NCBI GenBank assembly: GCA_019155205.2
Contig: JAHNZQ020003148.1
Coordinates: 631,728-676,465 of the forward strand
Direction: 5' to 3'
Length of the DNA: 44,738 nucleotides
Source: Gracilaria vermiculophylla
Taxonomy: Eukaryota; Rhodophyta; Florideophyceae; Gracilariales; Gracilariaceae
Shown: one piece after another, positions 1-9,551 of the stretch
How positions within the stretch are numbered: the stretch's first letter is position 1
Layout of the letters: every line of letters begins with the position of its first letter
The notes under the pieces: model-generated
Databases searched by the model: none
Seen by the model: only the letters and a program-made list of their open reading frames with translations
What the model was told of the DNA's origin: nothing
Program-made: the position numbers and the translations under genes

Positions 1-1
1 T

Positions 2-1135
2 TCCAGGAAAACTCAGGAAGCCATCAAGGAAGCTCGCCCTCCCACGAACCAGAGGAAGCTCCGCTCCTTCCTAGGGTTGTGTAAAGTCTTCCGGAGGTTT
101 GTACAGAATTTCTTTCGTATAGCGGCGACGTTAAATCACCTCTTGCAGAAGGAAAAGCCGACGCAATTGGCTATCTTGACGGACGAGGAGTTTGAATCCT
201 TCGAAACCCTGAAGAGGAGACTAATAGAACCACCGATCTTGGTAGTTCCGAAGCATCACGGCCGAATGTTGCGGGACGCTGACGCCTGTAAATACCAGAT
301 CGGATGTGCCCTCCTACAAGAGCAACCGGAAGTTGGACTTCAACCCATCGGGTATTGGAGTCGCAGCCTCACCCCTATGGAACGGAACTACTTCACCTCG
401 GAGCGCGAATGTCTTGCCTTCTTGTGGGCGATTTTGCTTTTACGCCCGTAACTGGAAGGCTCGCGTTTCACCTTGAGAACGGACCACGCACCACTGAAGT
501 GGATACTGTCCTTGACAGATGCTTCCAGTCGCCTGGAAAGGTGGAGGTTACGCCTTTTCGAGTTCAAGTTTGACATCGTCCACCGCCCTGGCATTAAACA
601 CCAGGCAGCGGACGCGCTCTCGCAAATCTCCAACGAAAGGGAGGACAAAACACCTTTGGAGGACACTATCCCGTGTCTGGTTATCCAAGACGTCGACGGG
701 AAAGAAGGATCCGATGGAGAATGTTTGGAATGCTAAGAACCCGAAGGAAAGCATAGCGGACTCCCTGAGGTGATGGATCTTGTTGAGGTGGAGAAAGAAG
801 TTCTCCCCATTACCGTAGCGGAGTTCCTTAAGGAACAGAGTACGGATGCGTACTGCAAGGAGTGCCTCGCCACTGTGGGGAGTCTAACATCGTCATTCGA
901 CGTCGACTGAGACAGCGTGCTCGTACGCCGCGCCCCCCTGTATGGAGCTCTCCAAAAGGTGGTACCGACGAAGCTACGGGCGAGAGTGTTGTATCTCTTG
1001 CACTATCCTCGCCTCGCCGGGCACCCCGGTGGATCTCGGATGTATTTCACCATGTGAAGGGAGTTATATTGGCCGAACATGGCTAATGACGCCTTCCAAA
1101 TGATGGCGGATTGCTATTCCTGCGCTGACCCTTAG
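2..1135 (+). pseudogene. pol: Copy A pol: end of RT, RNase H and integrase zinc-binding region (broken)
   Basis: This is the C-terminal end of a Ty3/gypsy reverse transcriptase joined to RNase H and the start of integrase. The frame is open from base 2. The RT connection is visible as LRSFLGL at 59-79, and the RNase H region carries GCALLQE, YFTSERECLAFLWA and TDHAPLKW. The segment HRPGIKHQAADALS near 580-620 is the usual end of RNase H. Stops lie at 449-451 (a TAC codon in related copies), 734-736 and 908-910. The integrase zinc finger follows around 995-1130, with the His pair in LLHYP and AGHPG and the Cys pair in CYSC, and carries further stops. The reading frame then shifts near the hairpin at 1158-1224. 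It is closely related to the same region of copy C on the other strand. Confidence 0.92.
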
Positions 1136-1157
1136 GAGAGTATACAGAAACACCGGA

Positions 1158-1224
1158 CCACAAACTCCAACGGTCCTGAAGGTGGGAACGCTGTTCCCAC
1201 CTTCAGGACCGTTGGAGTTTGTGG
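1158..1224. repeat. Perfect 32-bp inverted repeat with 3-nt loop inside pol
   Basis: Bases 1158-1189 are the exact reverse complement of 1193-1224, separated by GCT. Copies B and C carry ordinary sequence at this place. The left arm is an inverted duplicate of the integrase segment encoding the region just before FVAMDILG. It displaces the normal sequence and coincides with a change of reading frame. Confidence 0.95.
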
Positions 1225-2414
1225 CCATGGACATCTTGGGTCCTCTTCCCAAGACGGAGCGAGGGCACCGATCTATCCTCGTGATTACGGATCGTTTTTC
1301 TAAGATCACGCGTGCCATCCCCCTGCTGAGCACCACTGCAGCAGATATGGCCGACACCTTTTCGGCGTATTGGGTTTACCCTTACGGGATACCGTTGTAA
1401 CTACTTACGGACAATGGCACCCAGTTCGCGGCGAGGCTCTTCAGCGCCGTCTCTGGAATGCTGGGGATGAAACAGTTGTTTACAACTGCCTATCACCACC
1501 AGACAAACGGACAGGCGGAAATGTTCAACAAGACCATCGCCTCGAGGCTGAAGCACTACGTCGCGGACCACCAGAAATACTGGGACGCCTATGTGGGCCC
1601 CCTCACGTATGCATACAACCTGCAGGTGCACTGCTCCACGGGGACCTCTCCTTTCAATCTTGTGCACTCGTGCATTCCGCCAAGTACCTTCATTGCGGCA
1701 AACGCCAAGGCGCAGACGGCTGATGGGCCACAGGCGCCAACGGCGGAGCATGCCAAACGCTCCATCCTAAGGAGGTATGAGAACGCACTCTTCCTCGCAA
1801 AGAAGAGACTCAACGCCTCGCAGAAAAGATATATGCAGGATTTCGACCGGAAGGTGATGGAAGGCCGTCACCTGAAAGAGGCCGACGAGGTTTTCCTCGA
1901 CAACTCCGGGGAAAGATCCGACGAACCGCCGGACGTCACGCGCAAGTTAGCGCTGACCACCTCAGGGCTCAAAAACGTCCTGGCCGCCTATAGAGATACT
2001 GTCGTCATTGAGGTGAACGGGCTCAGAGACGTCGTCTCCCGCGATAGGGTGACGAAAGTCCCGACGCCTAGCCTCTCAGGAATGCCCGCCGCCTCACTTC
2101 AGGGACAACGCACGGAGATTCCTCATCCGACCACCTCAGGCGCGACGACACCACGGGATACTGGCAACCACATCACCGCTCTTGGTGAACCATTATTGGA
2201 GGCTCCCAATGCCATCTTGACCCCTGAAGGTGACATCCTTTACGCGGTGGACCATATTGTCTCCCATCGACAAACCCCTGCGGGAATACTGCACCGCGTC
2301 CGATGGGAAGGGTACACCTCGAAGGACACCACGGAAGAACCTCCGAAACAGATCCCGGAGAACTTCTTTAGGCGATACTACACCAATCTGGTGCGGAAAC
2401 GCCTTTCCACATAG
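1182..2414 (+). pseudogene. pol: Copy A pol: integrase core, GPY/F module and chromodomain (one internal stop)
   Basis: The frame is continuous to the TAG at 2412-2414 except for a TAA at 1398-1400. Integrase core motifs are present: FVAMDILGPLP (first catalytic Asp, near 1222), LLTDNGTQF (second Asp, near 1405) and HHQTNGQAE (catalytic Glu, near 1500-1520). Then comes a GPY/F-like module around 1940-2060, ending RDVVSRDRVTKV. A chromodomain lies at about 2235-2360, with YAVDHIVSHRQTP and RVRWEGYTSKD. Chromodomains at the integrase C-terminus mark chromoviruses and are thought to steer integration to modified chromatin. The stop lies 238 bp from the end of the convergent antisense ORF. Confidence 0.93.
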
Positions 2415-2652
2415 GCGCTTCCGTTTAGAAAAGGGGAAAGGGGCCCCCAACCGGAGATATTTATCGTCTCCGCAGTCTATCCCCGACCTGGAGTTATCTT
2501 TTTCGCCTCCAGGATGCCGTTGCTCGTTTTTTGCATGCTCAGACGGCGGCACTTCGTGTCGCTGAGCTCGCGGGAACGGTCGAGTCATCTTGTAACAACG
2601 TTTCATGGAGCTTCGGCTCCAACTGAAGGATCCTTTATTCGCCAGGGTTCTC
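2415..2652. other. Convergent spacer between pol and antisense ORF, with AATAAA on the minus strand
   Basis: About 240 bp separate the pol stop (plus) from the antisense ORF stop (minus). On the minus strand AATAAA (2639-2634) lies 13 bp after that stop, as a polyadenylation signal would. Copy C has AATAAA in the same relative place. I see no other gene here. Confidence 0.7.
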
Positions 2653-4743
2653 CTACAGGTCACCGAATCGCGTTGAATACTCCGCTTCGAGGCACGCCTT
2701 TTCCGTGAGGGGTTGACTATCGAAGAACTCCGACAGGCTTTCCTTGAGGGCCGCCATCGAGGCTCGGTCTGTCCAGGCCTTGTGGAGCTCTAAGACCCAA
2801 GCACGCGCCTCGCGCAGAGCCTCTACAGGAGAAGCCGGAAAAGGTCGGCCTGTCACCAGGCACGCCTGCACCAACTCCTGGAAGGCTGCCTCCTGAACTC
2901 CAGAGGAGACTCCTCCCGACGGTGCACCCGATGCGGCCACCTCCCTTGACGGCGCAATAACCGCCACGGAAGTAGCTGCGGACGGCGGACTAGCTGGGAC
3001 AGGGCCTCTCCAACGGGACTCCACAGGCTCCGCAGTGGAGGTCGGCAAAGCCAAGAATGGAGTCGGTGAGGCCGGAGGTGACGGCGGCGCGGGAACTGGA
3101 ACGCTCTTCAGGCCAGGCTGAGTAATCGGCGTAGGGACGCTCCGCAATCGGGTTTGCACCACTGGGGCCGAAGGTACCGGGACGGGAGTAATCTCATCCT
3201 CTTCCATTGGAGACACGGCGGCTACCACTGCGGGAGCACTCGGCACTGCGGCGGGCCGCAGAGTTATCACCTCAGGAGGTGCGCCCATATCCTGTGACGG
3301 AGCCGGTAACCAACGGGGCGCATCAAACGCCAGACTCTCCATCGAGGGGTCGTAGTCGGGTACTCGAAGCCGTGGCACCTCAGGAGCCCGAGATGGCGCC
3401 ATACGGGAAAAGGCAAGGTATGCTTGCCCGTCATCGTCTCCATTCGGACTCGTCACAATGGGGTGAAACTTGTCCTCGCCGTAGTCGTACCAGAACAAAC
3501 ACGGTGTGTCACTCCACGCCACCTGGATGTTGTAATCCAATAGTTTCTCCGCTTCGGAGTCGCTCCATGCGGTGCCCTTCACCAGGTTTTGGATGCCAAA
3601 GTAGCGCAGGACCCGTATGATGGACGCCGACAAGGGGAGCAAACGCCCGGTGGTCGGCTGATATGACGAGTCCCAGTAGAGGCGGCCGTCGCGGCATCGG
3701 GTATAGGAATTTACGCCTTCGTCCGCCGCTTGGAGATACGCTATCAAGGTGCCAACCGCGAATTCCGTAGAGGAGACCAACATGACAAACCGACCTAAAG
3801 AGTAATGGGGATCCAGGACCTCGGAGGTCTGATACGCGATGGTCATGGGTGTCGTCACGTGGACGTGCGGGGATATCCAGTGGTCCCTCCGGGAGTCGTT
3901 CAACTTAAGGTAGTACTTCGGACGCTGTCCGAAAGGCATGTCATGGAATTTCGTGTTATGCCAACCATAGAAGTACCCGAAAGCGGTGCATACTCGAGTC
4001 ACGTCCGCGAGATGCGTCCCCCATCGATTTCGATTGGGCCAGCAGAGGCGGTCGTATGGGGGATCGAAGGGCAACACCGCGAATCCAGAGCGCCCGTGGG
4101 CAATGCTTTCGGGTCATCCCGCTCTCTGGTGCGATCTCTCTCTGTGGAGCAGTACCTGGAGGCGCGCCTGGACCTCTCGTTCCTCAGCGCACCTCAGGTA
4201 TGGAGTATCGCAGTGTCCCACCGTGGTTGGAGCGTTGTCACCATGCACCGGAGTATGAAGCCAGTGAGCGCGATATGCATCCACGCGGTTCCGCTTCTGG
4301 TCGTTCCACGCAACCTCCGGTACGGCGCGGAATCCCATCGCCTGAAGGTATGGGACGAAGTGGTGTAAGTAATCCTCCACGGGACACGGGAGACTCACGC
4401 GCCTATCGTGGAACGGGAGGAAGACCCGCGTGGCGCGATGATCGAAATGATCTCCTAGACGGAACGGTGCACGGGTCGAGGTGTGATACACCTCAGGATT
4501 CGATGGAGATGTAGGCATAGGAGTCGGAGAACACATGCCGAAGGTGTAGGAAGCTGGATGGATGGCGACCGAATGCGTGGTAGCACCTGAGGAGAGAGAT
4601 TTGACACCGCTTGGGGAATGACCCGCGGTTATATGCACCACCTAGGAGGGAGCCGCGCCAAGCCACCATCGTGGGACTCGAGGAGAAGCCCGGCGACCAG
4701 AATCAGGCGAGGTATGGAGCACCATAGCAAGGTGCGCGTTCAT
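2653..4743 (-). pseudogene. Copy A antisense ORF (aORF), about 696 codons, two nonsense changes
   Basis: This long minus-strand frame lies between pol and the 3' LTR. It starts at the ATG at 4743-4741, placed by agreement with ATGs in B, C and D, and ends with TAG at 2655-2653. It stays in one frame throughout, broken by TAG (4644-4642) and TGA (4116-4114); C has sense codons at both. After a variable N-terminus of about 75 residues there is a core rich in aromatic residues and His, with FDHRATRVF, VSLPCPVEDY, GYFYGWHNT, VGTLIAYLQ and CRDGRLYWDSSYQP. Next comes a Pro/Val/Ala-rich linker of about 170 residues, then a helical-looking C-terminal segment with EALREARAWVLELHKAW. I recognise no family, signal peptide, zinc finger or enzyme motif. 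A and C differ largely at third codon positions, which points to past selection on the protein. Confidence 0.82.
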
Positions 4744-5242
4744 ATCCAACGGAGAACGACGGGGATGCGGACGAAAGGATTATGAGTCTTGCACCTTCAC
4801 GGAGATTTGATGAGCGGACGCGAGGAAGCGGGTCTTTCCAAAAGAAGAAGCCTCGAAAGAATCGGAGTGGCGAGCGCCTCCAGGGAGTCGGTATCCCCTC
4901 AGGACTGACCTACGCTCCGTCCACGGAAGTTGCGCGCCTGCACCGCGCACGGCACGACAGAAGACGCGGACACTCGTGCCACTGACTGGCGCGACAGCAC
5001 GAACGGTTGACATCAAGATGGAGGAGGCGCAGCCGGGTTAAGGAGAAGAAGGGCCCACAAACGCCACAATGAAGGAAACGCGAGACCGCGGCAATACGCA
5101 TCGCAGGAGTACGAAAGAAGGAAGGAACGCCTGAAGGGGAGAACGTGCCAATCGCCGGAGGCCGCGCTGGCCTCAACACCGATAGGAGCCACTGCGGGGA
5201 TCAAGGAATAAAAAGATGCACCTCGAGGACGTGGTGCAATTT
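4744..5242 (-). other. Leader of the antisense ORF / 3' untranslated region of copy A
   Basis: About 500 bp lie between the antisense ORF start and the polypurine tract. Similar sequence occurs in C (28374-28873), B and D. Only short, poorly conserved frames are seen. Relative to the antisense ORF this is where a promoter and 5' leader should lie, but no clear TATA box is visible. Confidence 0.5.
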
Positions 5243-5253
5243 AGGAAAGGGGG
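5243..5253 (+). promoter_or_regulatory. Polypurine tract of copy A
   Basis: AGGAAAGGGGG lies two bases before the LTR start. It is the expected primer site for plus-strand DNA synthesis, and the same tract occurs in C in reverse orientation. Confidence 0.85.
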
Positions 5254-5255
5254 TA

Positions 5256-5808
5256 TGTAGTACAGTGGCTCCTAAGAAAGTATGGTGGTGTGGTTTTATG
5301 GTACAATATTCCTAAGGAGGGCTCGTATTTTATTAGCTGGGCCACGGGGTGCATAATTCCGCCCACGTGCGCTATAGTATTCTTAAGGGACGATAGAATT
5401 ATTATTTATTTTAGTTAATTTATGCAGGTAACTAGTACAGTAGTGAGACCTGCCGAGGCGGGCTCCCGGCTTGGTATTTAACCTGCCGGTTGAGCTCCAC
5501 CTCTGGGGAATTAAAGGCAAGCACACTTGAGTCTTCATCTACTTTTCCGGTTGGAGACTCTCGTCGATCCACCTCAGGTTTCTAGCCGCCGATCCCCCGA
5601 TCGCATCATAGCAGCGCCTGTAGGAGCATTTTCCGCCCAATAAACCTCCCCCTCCGCTTGCTGTTTGCGGATTCCCTTTGAGAATTTCACCGGCTCGCGA
5701 CAGCGGACACCGGAGACAACCTTTAGGAACACGCACCTTTGGAGTCAACAGAAACTCCTAACGGACGTTGTTTTTTACTACCTAAAGAGAAGGGCTGACA
5801 GTACCACA
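5256..5808 (+). repeat. 3' LTR of copy A (553 bp)
   Basis: The LTR begins TGTAGTACAGTGG after the polypurine tract and ends GACAGTACCACA, giving TG...CA ends. It aligns along its length with the LTRs at 27807-28360 and 37779-38333 (reverse), 40469-41023 and 42413-42964. The following bases already belong to the reversed LTR of copy B, and the matching left flank is outside the window. Confidence 0.93.
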
Positions 5809-5921
5809 ATAAGGGCTGAATTATATACTACGCGGCTCAGTTAATAAAATACGAACACTCTTTAGAAATATCTTGTCCTTAAGCCACATGACAATATCAC
5901 CTCGGGATCCATTGTACTATA
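5809..5921 (-). repeat. Copy B 3' LTR remnant (first ~110 bp of U3)
   Basis: The segment matches, in reverse, the start of the family LTR (compare 28248-28360), including the sequence around GGCTCAGTTAAT and the CACTGTACTA-like end. Its remainder should lie left of copy A, outside the window. Confidence 0.85.
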
Positions 5922-6168
5922 TGCCCGCTTTCCTCATTTTCAGAACCCCGAGATGCATCTTTCCATCGTTCGGTCCGTGAGCGCTTTTAATGGTATTAAG
6001 GTCAGGCGGCGCTCCCGCGATGTTACAAATCCTGTACTCTAGTATCTCCTCCGTAATTCTCCGTTCCCGCGCGGCATACCGACCGCTGGCTTCCGTATCT
6101 CCCTGGAGAAGATTCTGGGCCCCTAGCTGTTCTCGACTTAGCCTTGTCTACTTCTTTTCTGTATACCT
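5922..6168 (-). other. Copy B polypurine region and leader of its antisense ORF, first part
   Basis: In reverse this matches 40220-40466 of copy D. It holds a degenerate purine tract beside the LTR and untranslated sequence. It ends with TACCT (6164-6168), the left target duplicate of copia-1. No gene is seen. Confidence 0.75.
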
Positions 6169-6445
6169 TAATGTAGATTGGGCGGACCAATGCTTTGAGA
6201 TACCTTAATCGACTCAATCTTCCTCTTACCTTGAACACTCGGTTTGACTTCTTTTTTTTCGTCAAAAAAAGTGTTAGGGCCCTTCTTATTTAATATCATA
6301 CATCATTTATTTGGTATAGTTCTATATCTTTTCTATTATAGCCAATAAAAATGAAGATGGTGTTCTTCTATAGAATCCTATATAAACTTTCAGATCGTTC
6401 TAGCTGTATACTTTGGTCAAGAAGCTTCTACTTGATTCTACAACA
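6169..6445 (-). repeat. copia-1 3' LTR (277 bp)
   Basis: It aligns with 10759-11393 once the 353-bp insertion there is removed. Shared blocks include CAATCTTCC, CTTGAACACTC, CCAATAAAAATG and CAGATCGTTCTAGCTGTA. The inner end reads ACAACA. Confidence 0.9.
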
Positions 6446-7990
6446 CCTCTTCTCAAGTAAAAAATTTTTAAAGTCTCAAAGCATGTAAAAACAGTTCGTG
6501 TTTGATTTTCGTCAAAGGTTTGGTAAGAATATCCGTAATCATGTTTTCTGTAGGGAAGTATTTCAATCGAAATTAATTTCTCTCCAAACAATTCTGGACA
6601 TAGAAGTAACGTATTTCAATGTGTTTTGATTTTCCGTGTACACATTCTTTTTTAGACAGTTGCATGGTCGATTAATTGTCCACATGAACTGTAAAAGGCA
6701 AACTAAAATTTGATTTCAGTTCTTTGATTATTTTTTAAAGCCACTGTTTTTCTTTCACAGCTTCATTTAGACTGTCGTTCACAGGGCCACATAAATTTGT
6801 TTCCTACTGCTCCTTGATAATAACGAATTCCGTAAAATGTCGCATATCCAGAAATTGATTTTCCGTTTATTGTATTACCCCAACTTGAATCACTGTATAC
6901 GTTCAAAGAGTTTCCCAAAGTCCGACGATATAGAAAAACATAGTTTTTTGTTCTCTGTATATAGCGTAAAACCCTTTTACATCCTATCCAATGAACAGAG
7001 TATTATTCTGTACATTGTCTTAAACTTTTAATGGAAAAACACAAATCTGATTTAGTGCAAAGCATTAAATACTCAATTGATCCAATTATATCTCGATAAG
7101 GATAATTCATTTTTGTGCACTTTTCTTCTGCAGGTTTTTATAATATGTTTGCTTCCATTGGAGTATTGTTACCCTTGTAAAAGTCCATATTAAACCTTTT
7201 TAAAATCCGGGTGGCATAGGTTTTATGACTTTATTTCATTATACCTTTTTCTCGATGATAATCAATTTCTATGCCAAGGAGATGTCGAAGGTTTCCAAGA
7301 TCTTTCCTTTTATACGCAGAAGATAATTTTTGCTTTACTGTAGAGATTGCGGCTTCTGATTCAATGGCGATGACAATATCATCAACATACAGAGCGAGAA
7401 AAATGTTTATCCCTTCCAGAATTCCAGAGAAGATTCCATTATCTGCGAGAGCTGTTTTAAAATTCATTTTTTGCAGTGCATAAGTAGTTCATTTGTATCA
7501 TTCTCTCGGTGCTTGTTTCAAGCCATAAATTCCCTTTTGAAGTTTTCAAAGATTCTCAGGATGTTTTATATCAAGAAATCCTTCCGGTTGTTCTATATAT
7601 AATTCTTCATCATGGTCTTCATTTAAAATTGCCGTTTGAACATCCAGATCCCTGATTAACATTTTTTTCTTCCAAAGCTACAGCAAGTAGTGTACTCAAT
7701 GAAGCCATTCTTACCACTGGTGCATATGCCTCGAAATAGTTGATTCCAATTTTTTGTTGATATCCTTTACACACCAGTCGGGCTTTTAATATTTGTTCTT
7801 GATATTTGGTTTCTGGGTTTATTTTAAAGACCCACTCAGGCTGCAGAATATGGATGTTGAAAGGTTTAGAAACCAAGATCGAAGTTTTATTTTCAAAATA
7901 AAATTCCATTTCTTTCTCCATAGCTTCTTGTTTTCTAATAATGCTTTCTTAAAGTATTTAAGTTCCGTTTCATCTGCAAGCATCAAAGTC
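6446..7990 (-). pseudogene. pol: copia-1 reverse transcriptase and RNase H (broken)
   Basis: The copia-type RT is recognisable on the minus strand between about 7970 and 7231. It starts with WVFKINPETKYQEQI, then RLVCKGYQQKIGINYFEAYAPVVR, a normal copia block. The catalytic box LYVDDIVIAIES is near 7395-7360, and KDLGNLRHLLGIEI follows. The region between about 7200 and 6446 should be RNase H and is too decayed to give a clean frame. Frames are interrupted between 7619 and 7467 and again downstream. The domain order, with RT after integrase, is the mark of Ty1/copia rather than Ty3/gypsy. Confidence 0.88.
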
Positions 7991-8640
7991 TTCCTCGATT
8001 TTGAATTTTCTTGAGCTTCTGCATGTTCCTATATGAGCCATGTCAGCGATTTTCTTAGTCTCGTACGTCTTCTTAAATTTCGTTGTTCTTGATGCATATT
8101 TTTTTGGGATTCTGTTGCAATTTTTCCCATTTCTGTACCATTTGAAGTCTTTAAACTGTCTGATTCTAGTAAAGTTTGTTCTTCCGTGTCTTCGTTTTCA
8201 TCAATATTTGTTTTTATGATTTTTAATTACACAATTTCATCTTAAACAAATTTTGCCTTTCCACTTATGACCAACTTCTTTGTTGCATTATCCATAAAAC
8301 GATAAGTTTTTGTTGTAGTATCCAAGGAATGTGAAGACTCCTGATTTTGCATCCCATTTGCTTCTTTGCCTATTTAGAATGAAAACAAAAGCTTCGCAGC
8401 TAAGCACACCTAAATTAGAGACATCAGGTTTACTTTTAAATTACTTTTGATATAATCTACAAGTTCCAAGAAGTTTTGTTGTTAGAAAAGTTCTTATTTC
8501 ATTTGCTGTTTGAATGGCTTCTACCCAAAACGATTTGGGAATACATTTGAAATAAAGCATTCATCTTGCGTTTTCGGAAATAGTTCGGTTCTACATTTCT
8601 GCAATTCCATTCTCCGGAGGCTGGTAGGATCCTTTTGCCT
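7991..8640 (-). pseudogene. pol: copia-1 integrase C-terminal region and linker to RT (decayed)
   Basis: The stretch lies between integrase core and RT in a copia order. Only short frames survive. AT-rich sequence with scattered matches to the integrase tail and linker is seen, but no continuous domain can be read. Confidence 0.6.
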
Positions 8641-9240
8641 CATGTATTATTCATTTTTCGCTTGAAAATCTGGAAATGATTTACACATGTATTCCCCTCC
8701 ACGGTCACTTTTGATTCTTTTCAGAGTTCTTCCATCTTCGTTTTCTATCATCTTGAAAAAATTCTTTGTCGTCTTCAAAGCTTCCGTTTTGGATTTTAGG
8801 AAATATACAAACGGTTTTCTAGTGAAGTCGTCAGAAAAGGAATGAAACACAATTTTCCTTCTTTTGATGTAGTACTCATAGGGCCACATTTGTCTGTATG
8901 TTTGAGTTCCAGTTTGTCATTGGAACGAAATATTCGTGAGACGATAAATGATTTTGAAGTCATTTTTCCTAGAGCCCATCCTATGCATGAACTTAAGTTT
9001 TCCTTTTCAAACTTTTCTGGAAGACCATGAGCCGTTTTGTTAAAAATCAATTGTTCTGAAACAGTTTTTCCGAGATGTCTCAGTCTTGCGTGCCATAGAT
9101 TTGTTTCGGTAAACGTGGCTGCATATGCTGAATTTAACTCTGTGATAACCTTGAAGCTTTTAAAGCTGTACGTTCCATTGTCTTTTCTGATTTAAAATAG
9201 CGTTTCTTTTGAATTTTTCACTGTTTTGGAACATGAACTA
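8641..9240 (-). pseudogene. pol: copia-1 integrase: GAG-pre-integrase and core (broken)
   Basis: The minus strand encodes the copia integrase N-terminal segment near 9110-9050, with WHARLRHLG. Core sequence follows with HTDKCGPMSTTSKEGKLCF (near 8905-8850) and FKMIENEDGRTLKRIKSDRGGEY (near 8760-8690), where the second catalytic Asp is visible in SDRGGEY. The first Asp lies in HTDKCGP. Several frameshifts separate the blocks, so the gene is dead. Confidence 0.85.
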
Positions 9241-9308
9241 TTCTTGAAATAGATTTTGTGTCCTCTTTCATCTATCTGCCCAATAGATAATATATTTGTT
9301 TCGATTTC

Positions 9309-9551
9309 TTACACATACAGTACATCTTGGACTGGTATAGGCATTAGTTTTCTATTTTGTAATGTTTCCATATCAACATTTCCGTTCTTGGTAGAGTTCA
9401 CTGTTGTTCCGTCTTCAAGCCTTATTGCAATAAGGTCAATATTTTGAATACTATTTTCTGTGAACCAATTTCTGTCATTTGTTCTATGAAATGATGCACA
9501 AGAATCAAAACACCATGTTCCTAATAATTTTGTCGGGTCATTATTCGCCAT
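9309..9551 (-). pseudogene. pol: copia-1 aspartic protease
   Basis: The minus-strand frame contains WCFDSCASFH, matching the copia protease active site in which D-S-G is usual; here the Gly is Cys. It is followed by TNDRNWF, LEDGTTVNSTKNGNV and LYV, all typical of the copia protease region. The usual D-S-G triad is therefore altered. It lies between the zinc-knuckle region of gag and the GAG-pre-integrase domain. Confidence 0.85.

Larger units (their letters stand above)
1..5808 (+). mobile_element. Copy A: 3' part of Ty3/gypsy chromovirus-like element with antisense ORF
   Basis: The copy enters the window inside reverse transcriptase and runs through RNase H, integrase, GPY/F module, chromodomain, a convergent antisense ORF, a polypurine tract and a 3' LTR. 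The same order is seen in copies B, C and D. Pol and the antisense ORF both carry stops, so this copy is dead. Its right end abuts a truncated, oppositely oriented LTR of copy B, which indicates that A inserted into B. Confidence 0.93.

Noticed and set aside
2193..2663. 156-codon minus-strand frame overlapping the chromodomain, partly open in copy C too (31175-31432)
   Set aside because: It lies opposite a conserved chromodomain, so its openness follows from pol conservation. It has no protein features and is not in the antisense ORF frame.
3805..4514. Plus-strand frames of 187 and 152 codons over the antisense ORF of copy A
   Set aside because: They are not kept in copies B and C, whereas the minus-strand frame is.
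5639..5644. AATAAA in the copy A LTR as the element polyadenylation signal
   Set aside because: Other LTRs of the family do not have it (GTGAAC or similar there), so it is probably chance.
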